Origin: an uncultured Prevotellaceae bacterium
GTDB lineage: Bacteria > Bacteroidota > Bacteroidia > Bacteroidales > Muribaculaceae
Assembly (NCBI GenBank): GCA_900317835.1
Contig: ONIL01000001.1
Coordinates: 1-64,000, forward strand
Direction: 5' to 3'
DNA: 64,000 nt
Below the pieces are notes generated by a model that searched no databases, was not told where the DNA came from, and was given only the letters and a program-made list of their open reading frames with translations. Positions 25,338 to 32,556 of this stretch are shown here, piece by piece. Both the position numbers and the translations under genes were made by a program. The stretch's first letter is position 1. Each line of letters begins with the position of its first letter.

Positions 25338-26015
25338 TTATTCAATTGTTGGCGAATAGATGACCGTTTCAATATTGGTGGCATGGGCATACTTCTTCAG
25401 TAGCGAAGCCATCCAGTCAACTGCTTCCCCGACAGGCATCTCGGGAGCAAATGCGTTGATGTTGATCTGTGCTTTAACCGTTAGCTCGGTGAACTTGGTG
25501 CGTTCCTCGTCGCTTGTCGGTGTGGCTATGGGTCCTACGGCGTCACAGTAGCACGGCATGCCCTCGATATTGAGCACTCCGCGTCCGATGCCGTGGTACT
25601 CGTCTTGGGCAGTGCCAACGCTCATCGTCAGTGTATCACCCACGATGTGGTCTCCGTCAAGGCCACTGATGGCATATCCACTCTTGATAGACACCAGGTT
25701 AACCACATCAATAAGGGTTGTCAGACGATAAATGCCAAGACCGCGGATGATGCGGCGGCACAGGGCCTCGCTCGACACGCGGTAACGGCTTGGGTCCTTG
25801 CCCAGTGTGCGGTACAGATGACGTGTTGCGGCGATAGCGGGTCGTTGGTTAATCTCCAACAACTGGTAGCGTGCCTTGATATCGGCAGCGGCGGCCTCAA
25901 TCTCGGTCCACAACTCATCACTTGTCGGTTCGTTCACCACCGTCGCGCTGATGAGGCCGATGCGGGTCTCGGGACACGCCTCAAGAATCCTCGGGTCTAT
26001 CTTGACTTGAATCAT
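25338..26015 (-). CDS. B3/B4 tRNA-binding domain protein
   Basis: Cytoplasmic protein of 225 residues that is essentially a free-standing B3/4 domain, as found in the editing region of bacterial phenylalanyl-tRNA synthetase beta subunits. Typical features are LYRTLGKDPSRYR, SSEALCRRI and the central SGLDGDHIVGD region. Free-standing relatives are thought to edit or bind mischarged tRNA, though evidence is thin. It is first in an operon with a Sua5-type protein and a thioredoxin lipoprotein. The promoter at 26045-26052 is flanked by a heptamer array. Confidence 0.8.
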   Translation of the reverse strand: MIQVKIDPRILEACPETRIGLISATVVNEPTSDELWTEIEAAAADIKARYQLLEINQRPAIAATRHLYRTLGKDPSRYRVSSEALCRRIIRGLGIYRLTTLIDVVNLVSIKSGYAISGLDGDHIVGDTLTMSVGTAQDEYHGIGRGVLNIEGMPCYCDAVGPIATPTSDEERTKFTELTVKAQININAFAPEMPVGEAVDWMASLLKKYAHATNIETVIYSPTIE

Positions 26016-26044
26016 TGCTATCGTTCTTTTTGAAAAAGCCGTTG

Positions 26045-26052
26045 CAAAGGTA
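26045..26052 (-). promoter_or_regulatory. Promoter for the B3/4-Sua5-thioredoxin operon
   Basis: The minus strand reads TACCTTTG. No TTG is present at the usual -33 distance; instead a heptamer array begins seven bases upstream. Confidence 0.6.
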
Positions 26053-26059
26053 CAAAATA

Positions 26060-26087
26060 GTTTAGAGTTTAGGGTTTAGAGTATGGA
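26060..26087 (-). repeat. Heptamer array upstream of the B3/4 promoter
   Basis: Three forward heptamers of consensus GTTTAGR (26060-26066, 26067-26073, 26074-26080) and a fourth degenerate one (GTATGGA, 26081-26087). The array starts exactly seven bases from the minus-strand -7 box, the same offset as in the array at 29346. Confidence 0.65.
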
Positions 26088-26148
26088 GTTTTTTTGATAG
26101 AAGTCTCGGTGTTGGATGGGTCATCAATAATAACCGCTTTTATTTAGG

Positions 26149-26169
26149 CCCTAAACCGTATATTTTAAA
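26149..26169 (+). repeat. Inverted, degenerate heptamer array upstream of the serine hydrolase
   Basis: Three units in seven-base phase, CCCTAAA, CCGTATA and TTTTAAA, are complementary in orientation to the array at 26060. They end 10 bases before the TACCTTTG box at 26180. Confidence 0.45.
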
Positions 26170-26179
26170 CTAAAAATAT

Positions 26180-26187
26180 TACCTTTG
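26180..26187 (+). promoter_or_regulatory. Promoter for the serine hydrolase, four bases before its ATG
   Basis: TACCTTTG ends four bases before the ATG at 26192. At normal spacing the transcript would begin at or next to the A of the start codon, predicting a leaderless mRNA. Confidence 0.6.
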
Positions 26188-26191
26188 CCCC

Positions 26192-27307
26192 ATGATGAAG
26201 AAATATTTTATGATAGTGGCGTTGTTGGCCATATCCATCGCCACTATGGCCAGTGACATGAAAAATGACGAGTTGACAAAACGCATCGATGCCATCTTCG
26301 GTGCAGTGTACAGTAACCCTGCCGAGCCTGGAGCAGCTGTGCTCATCATGCAAGGCAATGACACGGTATATAGCCGCTGCTTCGGTGTGGCCGACATGGA
26401 GACTAAGACACCCATCACTCTAGAGACCAACTTCTGCATTGCGTCGGTATCCAAGCAGTTCTCGGCAGTGGCACTGATGCAACTGGCCGAGCAAGGCGTG
26501 CTGTCGCTTGACGACCCGTTGTCGAAGTTTTTCCCTGAGTTTCAGGCTCCATTTTTCAAGGAAATCACGTTGCATCACATCATGAGCCATACGTCTGGAA
26601 TTCCCGACTCACGACCTCGAGATGACCGCAATTTCGTGCTTTACAGCACTGATGTCAATTCAGTGCAATACATGCGCACGCTTGACCGTCTCAATTTCGC
26701 TCCAGGTACTCAATATGAGTACATCAATCCCACCTTCCAACTGATTTACCAGATAGTGGAGCGAGCAACGGGCACTCCCTTTGAGACTTATATGCACCAA
26801 AACGTATTCGGCCGTGCCGGAATGCAGACGTGCCGTTACTTCGAGCCCGACCGCGCGATTTCATGCATGGCTCATGGTTATGAGCGTGATGACCAGGGGC
26901 GTTGGCAGGAGTACGACTATTGCGAGGAGAGTTTCTTTGCCACCAAGGCCGACGGGGCGCTCTATTGCTCTATCAACGACTTTGTGCGTTGGGAACGTGC
27001 CCTGCGCGACAATCGCGTGTGGAATGCTTCCAGCAAGCGGCTGGCCTATAAGCCCTGGATACAAATTCCTGCTGATGCCAACTACGGCTATCAGCCTCAT
27101 ACGGGTTACGGCTACGGTTATTTTGTGCAGGACGTCCCTCATGAACCCACACACGTTTATCACTTAGGTGACAATGGCGGTTTCACCATCTATGCCGGCA
27201 AGGTCCCTGAGCGTGATTTGATATTCCTGTTCTTCTCGACCCGGCCCGACATCGACCGTTTGGGCATGGTCAATCAGGTCTATCACCTCCTTGGCTTCAA
27301 CTTCTAG
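26192..27307 (+). CDS. Exported beta-lactamase-fold serine hydrolase
   Basis: Penicillin-binding-protein-like hydrolase of 371 residues with an N-terminal signal peptide (to about residue 20). The class C/esterase motifs are present: SVSK (nucleophile Ser85, Lys88), YIN (Tyr177 and Asn179) and a C-terminal HLGDNGGF in place of KTG. HTSGIPD near 133 is typical of the DD-peptidase/esterase group. Members act on peptides, esters or, rarely, beta-lactams; no resistance role is implied. The promoter -7 box lies four bases before the first ATG (a second ATG follows directly), so translation probably begins at the 5' end of the message. Confidence 0.85.
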   Translation: MMKKYFMIVALLAISIATMASDMKNDELTKRIDAIFGAVYSNPAEPGAAVLIMQGNDTVYSRCFGVADMETKTPITLETNFCIASVSKQFSAVALMQLAEQGVLSLDDPLSKFFPEFQAPFFKEITLHHIMSHTSGIPDSRPRDDRNFVLYSTDVNSVQYMRTLDRLNFAPGTQYEYINPTFQLIYQIVERATGTPFETYMHQNVFGRAGMQTCRYFEPDRAISCMAHGYERDDQGRWQEYDYCEESFFATKADGALYCSINDFVRWERALRDNRVWNASSKRLAYKPWIQIPADANYGYQPHTGYGYGYFVQDVPHEPTHVYHLGDNGGFTIYAGKVPERDLIFLFFSTRPDIDRLGMVNQVYHLLGFNF

Positions 27308-27340
27308 ATATAGCGGTTGAAGTGACCGTAAAGGCTAGAA

Positions 27341-29326
27341 TCATGGCTTGATGATCAGATTGTCGGTCGTCATGCGTTTCATGTATTGCTGGATGATTGA
27401 TTTCATGTGCCTCTCCATGCGAATGCGGGTGGCAGGAGGCATGGTCCCCAATACATTGTGGCTGAAGGTCGAGTCGGTGCGGAATGCGTAGGCGGCCGTC
27501 ACCTCTTTGCCGTCGAACTGCAGGGCATAATCCCCCATGACAAACTCGTAGGCATCTGCCTCAGGCAGCCAGTGGATGGCGAAACCCTCGTCAGACAGGT
27601 CGTTGAGCATGTCGTGACCAAAGGCGATGTAGGGCTTGTCGTAGTGCAGGTAACTTAATACTGTGGGCATGATATCAATCTGTTCGACAACACGCTCCTC
27701 GTCATAGCCATGCAGCGATGGGTCGCTTGGGGCATACATAATGATGGGAACGCAATAGTTACCTAATGATGTGCAGTAGAACGGGTCAATTTGCTGACTC
27801 ACATGGTCGGCTGTAATGACAAATAATGTGTTCTTGAACCAAGGCTGATGGCTCGCCGTGTTGAAGAAGCGTTGGAGGGCGTAATCGGTATAGGCCACGC
27901 ACTGCTGCAAGGGGCGTTCACCTTTCGGGAAACGGTCTTGATACTTCTCAGGGACTACAAACGGGTCATGCGACGACGCGCTGAACAGTGCCGTCATGAA
28001 TGGCTCGTGCATTGTTCCCATCTGCTCGGCAAAGAACTGGAAAAACTCCTCGTCCCAGATGGCCCACGTGCCATCAAAATCCTTGTCACCGTCATGATTG
28101 GGGGCTGCATTATACTCAGTGCGGCCATAATAACGCTGGAAGCCAGTGGCGCGGGCAAAAGCCTGAAATCCCATCGATCCGTTTTGTGCTCCGTGGAAGA
28201 AGGCGGTGGTGTACCCCTTTTTCTCACCCAGTTCTCTTGCCAATCCCGACATGGCGTTCAGCGAAGCTGGCGTGAGGAACAACGGCTCAACGAAGTTGGG
28301 CAGCGATGACAGCACTGACGGCATGCCCTCGATGCTCTTGCGCCCGTTGGCATAGGAATACCTGAACGTCATGGCTCCGGCTGTGATCAGCGAGTCAAGG
28401 AAGGGTGTGAAGCCCTTATAAGTGCCGTCCCTTAATGTCTTGTTGTAGAACCCGATGTGTTGCTTGCTGTAGCTTTCCAGGATAATCACTACCACATTGC
28501 GGGGCATGAAGCCAACACTGTCTTTGGGCTGGTGGAGTGGGGTATAGATGGCAAGAGCCTCATCGTCGCTCATGTAGTTGGGGACGATGAAAGGTGTTTT
28601 CTTTAAAGTGCGGAAGATCGAGAAAGGCGTATTTAACACAATACCCGTTTCGGCCGGACGGTTAACATACTGGTTGGCGTTGCTGATGGTGATAGGACGA
28701 GTCGCCTTGGTGAAGCCACCTCGTATGGCGCCAATGCACAATGGAATAGCTGCAAATAATGCCAACGTGCGCAACAGGTAGTAACGTGATGTTGCTGATG
28801 TCCTCTTGACACGCTCTGGCTGTGGGCGGAACAGCTTCCAGAATGCCCATGTCACCAGCGCGGCCAGCAAGACCAGATACCAGTGGCTCAAGAACTGTCC
28901 GCCGAATATTTTCAACATCTCACCCGTGCTCTCGTTGCTGAATTCAGCAAATACCGATGCCGTGGTACGTTTGCCCGTGAAAGGGAAATAGACGCAGTCC
29001 ATCAGGTTCATATATATCGCGATGCTGTTCACCACCACATAAATCCACCGCGCCACGCGGTAATAACCAGTGCATTCTTTCCAGTGCAACGGCAACAGAA
29101 ACATCAAGATAATGACGGCATTGGTATATAGGATAGCCGGTGTGTCAAACAACAGTCCGGCGCCAAAAAGCTCCATCGCGTGAGTCGGCGTCAGTGTTCC
29201 GGCATAGAGAGACCAGTTGAGCGCCAAGAAAATGGCACGGCACAACGTGTAGGCACAATACACTACAAGCAGGTTCCACACCAGCGCCACAACAGGAGAA
29301 TCCAGCAATGAGAGATGTCGTTTCAT
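27341..29326 (-). CDS. LTA-synthase-family sulfatase, membrane phosphotransferase
   Basis: Inner-membrane protein of 661 residues. Five predicted N-terminal membrane helices (about 10-185) precede a periplasmic alkaline-phosphatase-like domain (about 265-610). The likely nucleophile is Ser in NGRKSIEGMPS; metal ligands include Glu in VIILESYS and the ITADHV motif. Relatives transfer phosphoglycerol or phosphoethanolamine groups from phospholipids to glycans. Gram-negative Bacteroidetes have no lipoteichoic acid, so the acceptor here is unknown. The ATG at 29326 is chosen because the -7 box TACTTTTG lies four bases upstream; an upstream in-frame codon would overlap it. Confidence 0.85.
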   Translation of the reverse strand: MKRHLSLLDSPVVALVWNLLVVYCAYTLCRAIFLALNWSLYAGTLTPTHAMELFGAGLLFDTPAILYTNAVIILMFLLPLHWKECTGYYRVARWIYVVVNSIAIYMNLMDCVYFPFTGKRTTASVFAEFSNESTGEMLKIFGGQFLSHWYLVLLAALVTWAFWKLFRPQPERVKRTSATSRYYLLRTLALFAAIPLCIGAIRGGFTKATRPITISNANQYVNRPAETGIVLNTPFSIFRTLKKTPFIVPNYMSDDEALAIYTPLHQPKDSVGFMPRNVVVIILESYSKQHIGFYNKTLRDGTYKGFTPFLDSLITAGAMTFRYSYANGRKSIEGMPSVLSSLPNFVEPLFLTPASLNAMSGLARELGEKKGYTTAFFHGAQNGSMGFQAFARATGFQRYYGRTEYNAAPNHDGDKDFDGTWAIWDEEFFQFFAEQMGTMHEPFMTALFSASSHDPFVVPEKYQDRFPKGERPLQQCVAYTDYALQRFFNTASHQPWFKNTLFVITADHVSQQIDPFYCTSLGNYCVPIIMYAPSDPSLHGYDEERVVEQIDIMPTVLSYLHYDKPYIAFGHDMLNDLSDEGFAIHWLPEADAYEFVMGDYALQFDGKEVTAAYAFRTDSTFSHNVLGTMPPATRIRMERHMKSIIQQYMKRMTTDNLIIKP

Positions 29327-29330
29327 GCTA

Positions 29331-29338
29331 CAAAAGTA
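29331..29338 (-). promoter_or_regulatory. Promoter for the LTA-synthase-like gene, four bases before its ATG
   Basis: The minus strand reads TACTTTTG with N4 to the ATG. There is no -33 TTG; a heptamer array starts seven bases upstream. Confidence 0.6.
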
Positions 29339-29345
29339 CAACAAA

Positions 29346-29373
29346 GTTTAGAGTTTCGGGTTTAGAGTACAGG
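29346..29373 (-). repeat. Heptamer array upstream of the LTA-synthase-like promoter
   Basis: Forward units GTTTAGA (29346-29352), GTTTCGG, GTTTAGA and GTACAGG, in exact seven-base phase. The array matches the one at 26060-26087 closely in order and in its seven-base distance from the -7 box. Confidence 0.65.
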
Positions 29374-29428
29374 GATTTTTCTGGTTGCAAGCAACTGTCA
29401 TGGCACTCAGTTGAAGTCAGAACATCAA

Positions 29429-29456
29429 CTTTAAACTCTAAACTGTAAACACAAAA
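29429..29456 (+). repeat. Inverted heptamer array upstream of prfA
   Basis: Four in-phase units, CTTTAAA, CTCTAAA, CTGTAAA and CACAAAA, oriented opposite to the array at 29346 and ending 12 bases before the prfA -7 box. Confidence 0.55.
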
Positions 29457-29468
29457 CTAAAAAAGTCG

Positions 29469-29476
29469 TACCTTTG
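29469..29476 (+). promoter_or_regulatory. Promoter for prfA
   Basis: TACCTTTG, 25 bases before the ATG at 29502. No -33 TTG; heptamers occupy the upstream region. Confidence 0.55.
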
Positions 29477-29501
29477 TGCCCAAATTCAGAAAATCACTAC
29501 A

Positions 29502-30611
29502 ATGGCAGAATCATCCCTATTGCAACGACTCGAGGGCCTGGATGCCCGATTTGAGGAGATTGGCACGCTGATTACCGACCCCAGCGTTATTGCTGATCAG
29601 CGTCGCTATGTTAAACTCACCAAGGAATATAAGAGCCTGGAAACATTGCTTAATGCCACTCACCGCTACCGCAAACTGCTCGAGGACATTGAGCAGGCCA
29701 AGGCCGTGCTCGATGCCGAGACCGATGAGGACCTGCGCGCGATGGCGCGTGAGGAAATCGAGGCCAACCAGACTGAAGTGCCTAAACTTGAGGAAGAAAT
29801 CAAGCTCTTGCTCATCCCCGAGGATCCCGAGGACAGCAAGAACGTGGTGCTCGAGATTCGTGGCGGCACGGGTGGTGACGAGGCAGCGCTGTTTGCAGGA
29901 GACCTGGCGCGTATGTACACCCGCTATTGCGAGACCAAGGGCTGGAATGTGCAGATGTCATCTTGCAGTGAGGGCGCCGTGGGTGGTTTCAAGGAGGTGG
30001 TTTTCAGCATCACAGGCGATAATGTGTATGGCACGTTGAAATATGAATCAGGCGTTCACCGCGTGCAGCGTGTGCCTGTGACCGAGACCCAAGGCCGCGT
30101 ACATACCAGCGCTGCCAGTGTGGCCGTGCTGCCCGAGGCCGAACCGTTTGACGTCCACATCAACGAGGGCGAAATCAAGTGGGATACCTTCCGCAGTGGT
30201 GGCGCCGGTGGCCAGAACGTGAACAAGGTGAACAGCGGTGTTCGCCTGCGCTACATGTGGACCAACCCCAACACGGGCGAGCAGCAGGAAATCCTCATCG
30301 AGTGTACCGAGACGCGCGACCAGCCCAAAAACAAGGAAAGGGCATTGGCGCGCCTGCGCACCTTCATCTATGACCATGAGCATCAGAAGTATATGGACGA
30401 TATCGCCTCTCGCCGCAAGACCCTCGTCTCGACGGGTGACCGCTCGGCCAAAATCCGCACCTACAACTATCCGCAGGGACGCATCACCGACCACCGCATC
30501 GGCTATACCATCTACAATCTGCCCGCCTTTATGGACGGAGACATCCAGGACTGCATCGATCACCTTATCGTGGCTGAGAACGCCGAGAAACTCAAGGAAG
30601 CCGAACTGTAG
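29502..30611 (+). CDS. prfA: Peptide chain release factor 1
   Basis: Releases finished proteins at UAA and UAG codons on the ribosome. The 369 residues have the usual layout: N-terminal helical domain, the codon-recognition region around RVPVTETQGRVHTSAA, and the GGQ loop (SGGAGGQNVNKV) that triggers hydrolysis. RF1 rather than RF2 is indicated by PVTETQGR and by the absence of an internal frameshift site. It is monocistronic, with a hairpin terminator after the stop. Confidence 0.95.
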   Translation: MAESSLLQRLEGLDARFEEIGTLITDPSVIADQRRYVKLTKEYKSLETLLNATHRYRKLLEDIEQAKAVLDAETDEDLRAMAREEIEANQTEVPKLEEEIKLLLIPEDPEDSKNVVLEIRGGTGGDEAALFAGDLARMYTRYCETKGWNVQMSSCSEGAVGGFKEVVFSITGDNVYGTLKYESGVHRVQRVPVTETQGRVHTSAASVAVLPEAEPFDVHINEGEIKWDTFRSGGAGGQNVNKVNSGVRLRYMWTNPNTGEQQEILIECTETRDQPKNKERALARLRTFIYDHEHQKYMDDIASRRKTLVSTGDRSAKIRTYNYPQGRITDHRIGYTIYNLPAFMDGDIQDCIDHLIVAENAEKLKEAEL

Positions 30612-30645
30612 GACCTTGCCAACACTACTGTTAAAATTATGTTAA

Positions 30646-30675
30646 AACGCCGTTTTGATGTCTCAAAGCGGCGTT
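30646..30675 (+). terminator. Terminator-like hairpin after prfA
   Basis: AACGCCGTTTTGA pairs imperfectly with TCAAAGCGGCGTT; the 3' T-tract is weak. Confidence 0.6.
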
Positions 30676-30745
30676 GTCATGTGTCTATATATCGGATGTG
30701 AATCTATAATCCATCCATAAGACACAATTCAGTAACAATTAGTGT

Positions 30746-30773
30746 GCACTGGAGCCTACGCGGGTTCCAGTGC
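30746..30773 (-). terminator. Hairpin after the DUF1893 gene
   Basis: GCACTGGA (30746-30753) pairs with TCCAGTGC (30766-30773), five bases behind the stop at 30778. It lacks a clear U-run on the minus strand. Confidence 0.55.
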
Positions 30774-30777
30774 TGTG

Positions 30778-31188
30778 TTAATGGGATGCAAAAAAATCCC
30801 GGATTCTCTGGATGATGGCCGCCGGGTCGTTCTCGTCGCGGCTCAGGCGCTCCATGGGGCACCAGCCGTCCCCAGTGCGGTTGATGATGTGATCTACCAG
30901 TGTGCCGCATTCGGCCGTGACGCCATGGTTTTGCAGCAGTGCTAACGCCGGCTCGCTCATCACATCGGCCCACACTTGCTTAACACCTCCTGCTACCATG
31001 CAGGCAGCAGCGGCCTTGCCCACTGCCTTGTCGGCAATTAAGGCATCGTGGAGTATCTCAGGATTGGTACTGACCAGCGTCAACAAGTCTTTTATTCCGC
31101 GCTGGGTATAACGATGAATCTCGCTGTTGGCACTTTTCAATACAAGGGTCAAACCCTCGTCGTGTAGTATATGAATCAATTCTTTCAT
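30778..31188 (-). CDS. DUF1893 protein
   Basis: Small cytoplasmic protein of 136 residues that I recognise as DUF1893 by the run ADKAVGKAAAACMV, the SEPAL segment and NRTGDGWCPME near the C-terminus. The family is related to a cytidine-deaminase-like fold, but no zinc site is evident here and no function is established. Its -7 box (TACCTTTG, minus strand) lies exactly four bases before the ATG, predicting a leaderless mRNA, and is back-to-back with the mtnN promoter. Confidence 0.75.
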   Translation of the reverse strand: MKELIHILHDEGLTLVLKSANSEIHRYTQRGIKDLLTLVSTNPEILHDALIADKAVGKAAAACMVAGGVKQVWADVMSEPALALLQNHGVTAECGTLVDHIINRTGDGWCPMERLSRDENDPAAIIQRIRDFFASH

Positions 31189-31192
31189 ATTG

Positions 31193-31200
31193 CAAAGGTA
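31193..31200 (-). promoter_or_regulatory. Promoter for DUF1893, four bases before its ATG
   Basis: The minus strand reads TACCTTTG; the ATG begins after N4. Only 21 bases separate it from the divergent mtnN -7 box. Confidence 0.6.
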
Positions 31201-31221
31201 GCATAATTAGAGAAATAATTG

Positions 31222-31229
31222 TAATTTTG
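31222..31229 (+). promoter_or_regulatory. Promoter for mtnN-luxS
   Basis: TAATTTTG, 27 bases before the ATG at 31257. Its upstream region overlaps the divergent DUF1893 promoter. Confidence 0.55.
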
Positions 31230-31256
31230 TCGCAGTTTGTTAAAAATGAAAAGAAA

Positions 31257-31934
31257 ATGAGGATAGGAATCATTGTGGCGATGGGCAAGGAACTTGACTT
31301 GCTCCTACCATTGTTGAACAATAGTGAGGAAAGCAAGATGGGAGGTTTTGAGTTCCATCGCGGTCGAATGGGCCGTCATGATGTGATGGTGATGCAGTGT
31401 GGCATTGGCAAGGTCAATGCAGCAATGGGTACCTTGATGCTCGTTAATCATTTCGATCCCGACTTTGTCATCAATAGTGGTGTGGCAGGCGGTGCTGACT
31501 CGTCAGTTAGTGTGATGGACGTCGTGGCTGGAGCCCGTGTGGCTTATCACGATGTGTGGTGCGGTCCCGAGAATGAGCTGGGACAAGTACAGGGTCTTCC
31601 GCTCTATTTTGAGGGTTCACAGCGTCTGCTCGATCTTGTGCCTGAACATGAAGGCACTCACAAGGGTTTGATTTGTTCAGGAGACCAGTTCATCGACACC
31701 ATGGAAGCAGTAAATCGCATCAAAGGCAACTTCCCCGATGCCCTGGCCGTAGATATGGAGTCTGGGGCCATAGCACAAGTGTGTCATATGAACAAGGTGC
31801 CGTTCCTCGCCTTGCGTGTCATCAGTGACTCTCCTGGAGCCAGCCATGACAACACCAAGCAGTACCTTGACTTTTGGACCGACGCCCCCCGCGAGTCGTT
31901 CATGATAGTTAAAGATATCATCAACAATTTATAA
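31257..31934 (+). CDS. mtnN: 5'-methylthioadenosine/S-adenosylhomocysteine nucleosidase
   Basis: Hydrolyses S-adenosylhomocysteine and methylthioadenosine to free adenine. From the ATG at 31257 the protein has 225 residues; a TTG codon at 31227 is excluded because it overlaps the promoter. Landmarks are [14 protein letters not shown] (catalytic Glu region), [21 protein letters not shown] (purine-site Glu and nucleoside contacts) and the catalytic Asp in RVISDSPG. luxS starts four bases after its stop, so the product S-ribosylhomocysteine passes straight to the next enzyme of the same operon. Confidence 0.93.
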   Translation: MRIGIIVAMGKELDLLLPLLNNSEESKMGGFEFHRGRMGRHDVMVMQCGIGKVNAAMGTLMLVNHFDPDFVINSGVAGGADSSVSVMDVVAGARVAYHDVWCGPENELGQVQGLPLYFEGSQRLLDLVPEHEGTHKGLICSGDQFIDTMEAVNRIKGNFPDALAVDMESGAIAQVCHMNKVPFLALRVISDSPGASHDNTKQYLDFWTDAPRESFMIVKDIINNL

Positions 31935-31938
31935 GAAT

Positions 31939-32424
31939 ATGGAAAAGATTGCTAGTTTCAAGATTGACCACACCCGACTGTTGCGCGGCATCTATGTTTC
32001 GCGGAAAGATTATCTTGCTGGCGGCGATGTTGTGACCACCTTTGATATCCGCATGAAGCTGCCCAACCGTGAGCCCGCAATAAGCCAGAGTGCCTTGCAC
32101 ACTATCGAGCACTTGGCCGCTACCTTCCTGCGTAACCATCCGCAGTGGGGTGACAAGGTTGTCTATTGGGGACCCATGGGCTGTTGTACGGGTAATTATC
32201 TGCTTCTCAAGGGTGACCTTGAGAGCCGTGACATCGTGCCACTGATGCAGGAACTGTTCCTTTGGATTGCTGACTTTGACGGCGAGATTCCCGGTGCTAA
32301 CGCCCATGACTGCGGCAACTACATGCTCAACAACTTGCCCATGGCCAAGTGGGAAGCCCGTAAGTATTACATCGAGGTCCTTATGGACATCCAGCCCGAG
32401 AACCTCGTCTATCCCGAAGACTGA
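31939..32424 (+). CDS. luxS: S-ribosylhomocysteine lyase (AI-2 synthase)
   Basis: Converts S-ribosylhomocysteine to homocysteine and DPD, the precursor of the autoinducer AI-2. The 161 residues contain the metal site HTIEH (His54, His58) with Cys125 in HDCGNY, the catalytic Glu57 and Cys82 in GPMGCCTG. All required residues are present. It forms a two-gene operon with mtnN; together they complete the activated-methyl cycle. Whether AI-2 acts as a signal here cannot be told from sequence. Confidence 0.95.
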   Translation: MEKIASFKIDHTRLLRGIYVSRKDYLAGGDVVTTFDIRMKLPNREPAISQSALHTIEHLAATFLRNHPQWGDKVVYWGPMGCCTGNYLLLKGDLESRDIVPLMQELFLWIADFDGEIPGANAHDCGNYMLNNLPMAKWEARKYYIEVLMDIQPENLVYPED

Positions 32425-32460
32425 CACGCATCAGTTAACCAGGGCATAATTCATCCAACT

Positions 32461-32500
32461 ACAAGGGACAACCGATAGCATCTATCAAGTTGTCCCTTGT
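32461..32500. terminator. Terminator between convergent luxS and lon
   Basis: An 11-bp stem ACAAGGGACAA / TTGTCCCTTGT encloses a smaller GATAG/CTATC hairpin. Convergent genes on both sides suggest it serves both. Confidence 0.75.
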
Positions 32501-32556
32501 TATCTATTTTTGGTGTCCTTGTTGGCTGATGGACGAGAGCCGTGCGATTGGTGGCG

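Noticed and set aside
26192..27307. Beta-lactam resistance gene
   Set aside because: The SxxK/YxN fold is shared with peptidases and esterases, the usual KTG is replaced by HLG, and nothing indicates mobile resistance DNA.
29340..29470. True telomere or linear chromosome end from TTTAGGG-like repeats
   Set aside because: The arrays are short, internal and placed at promoters between housekeeping genes.
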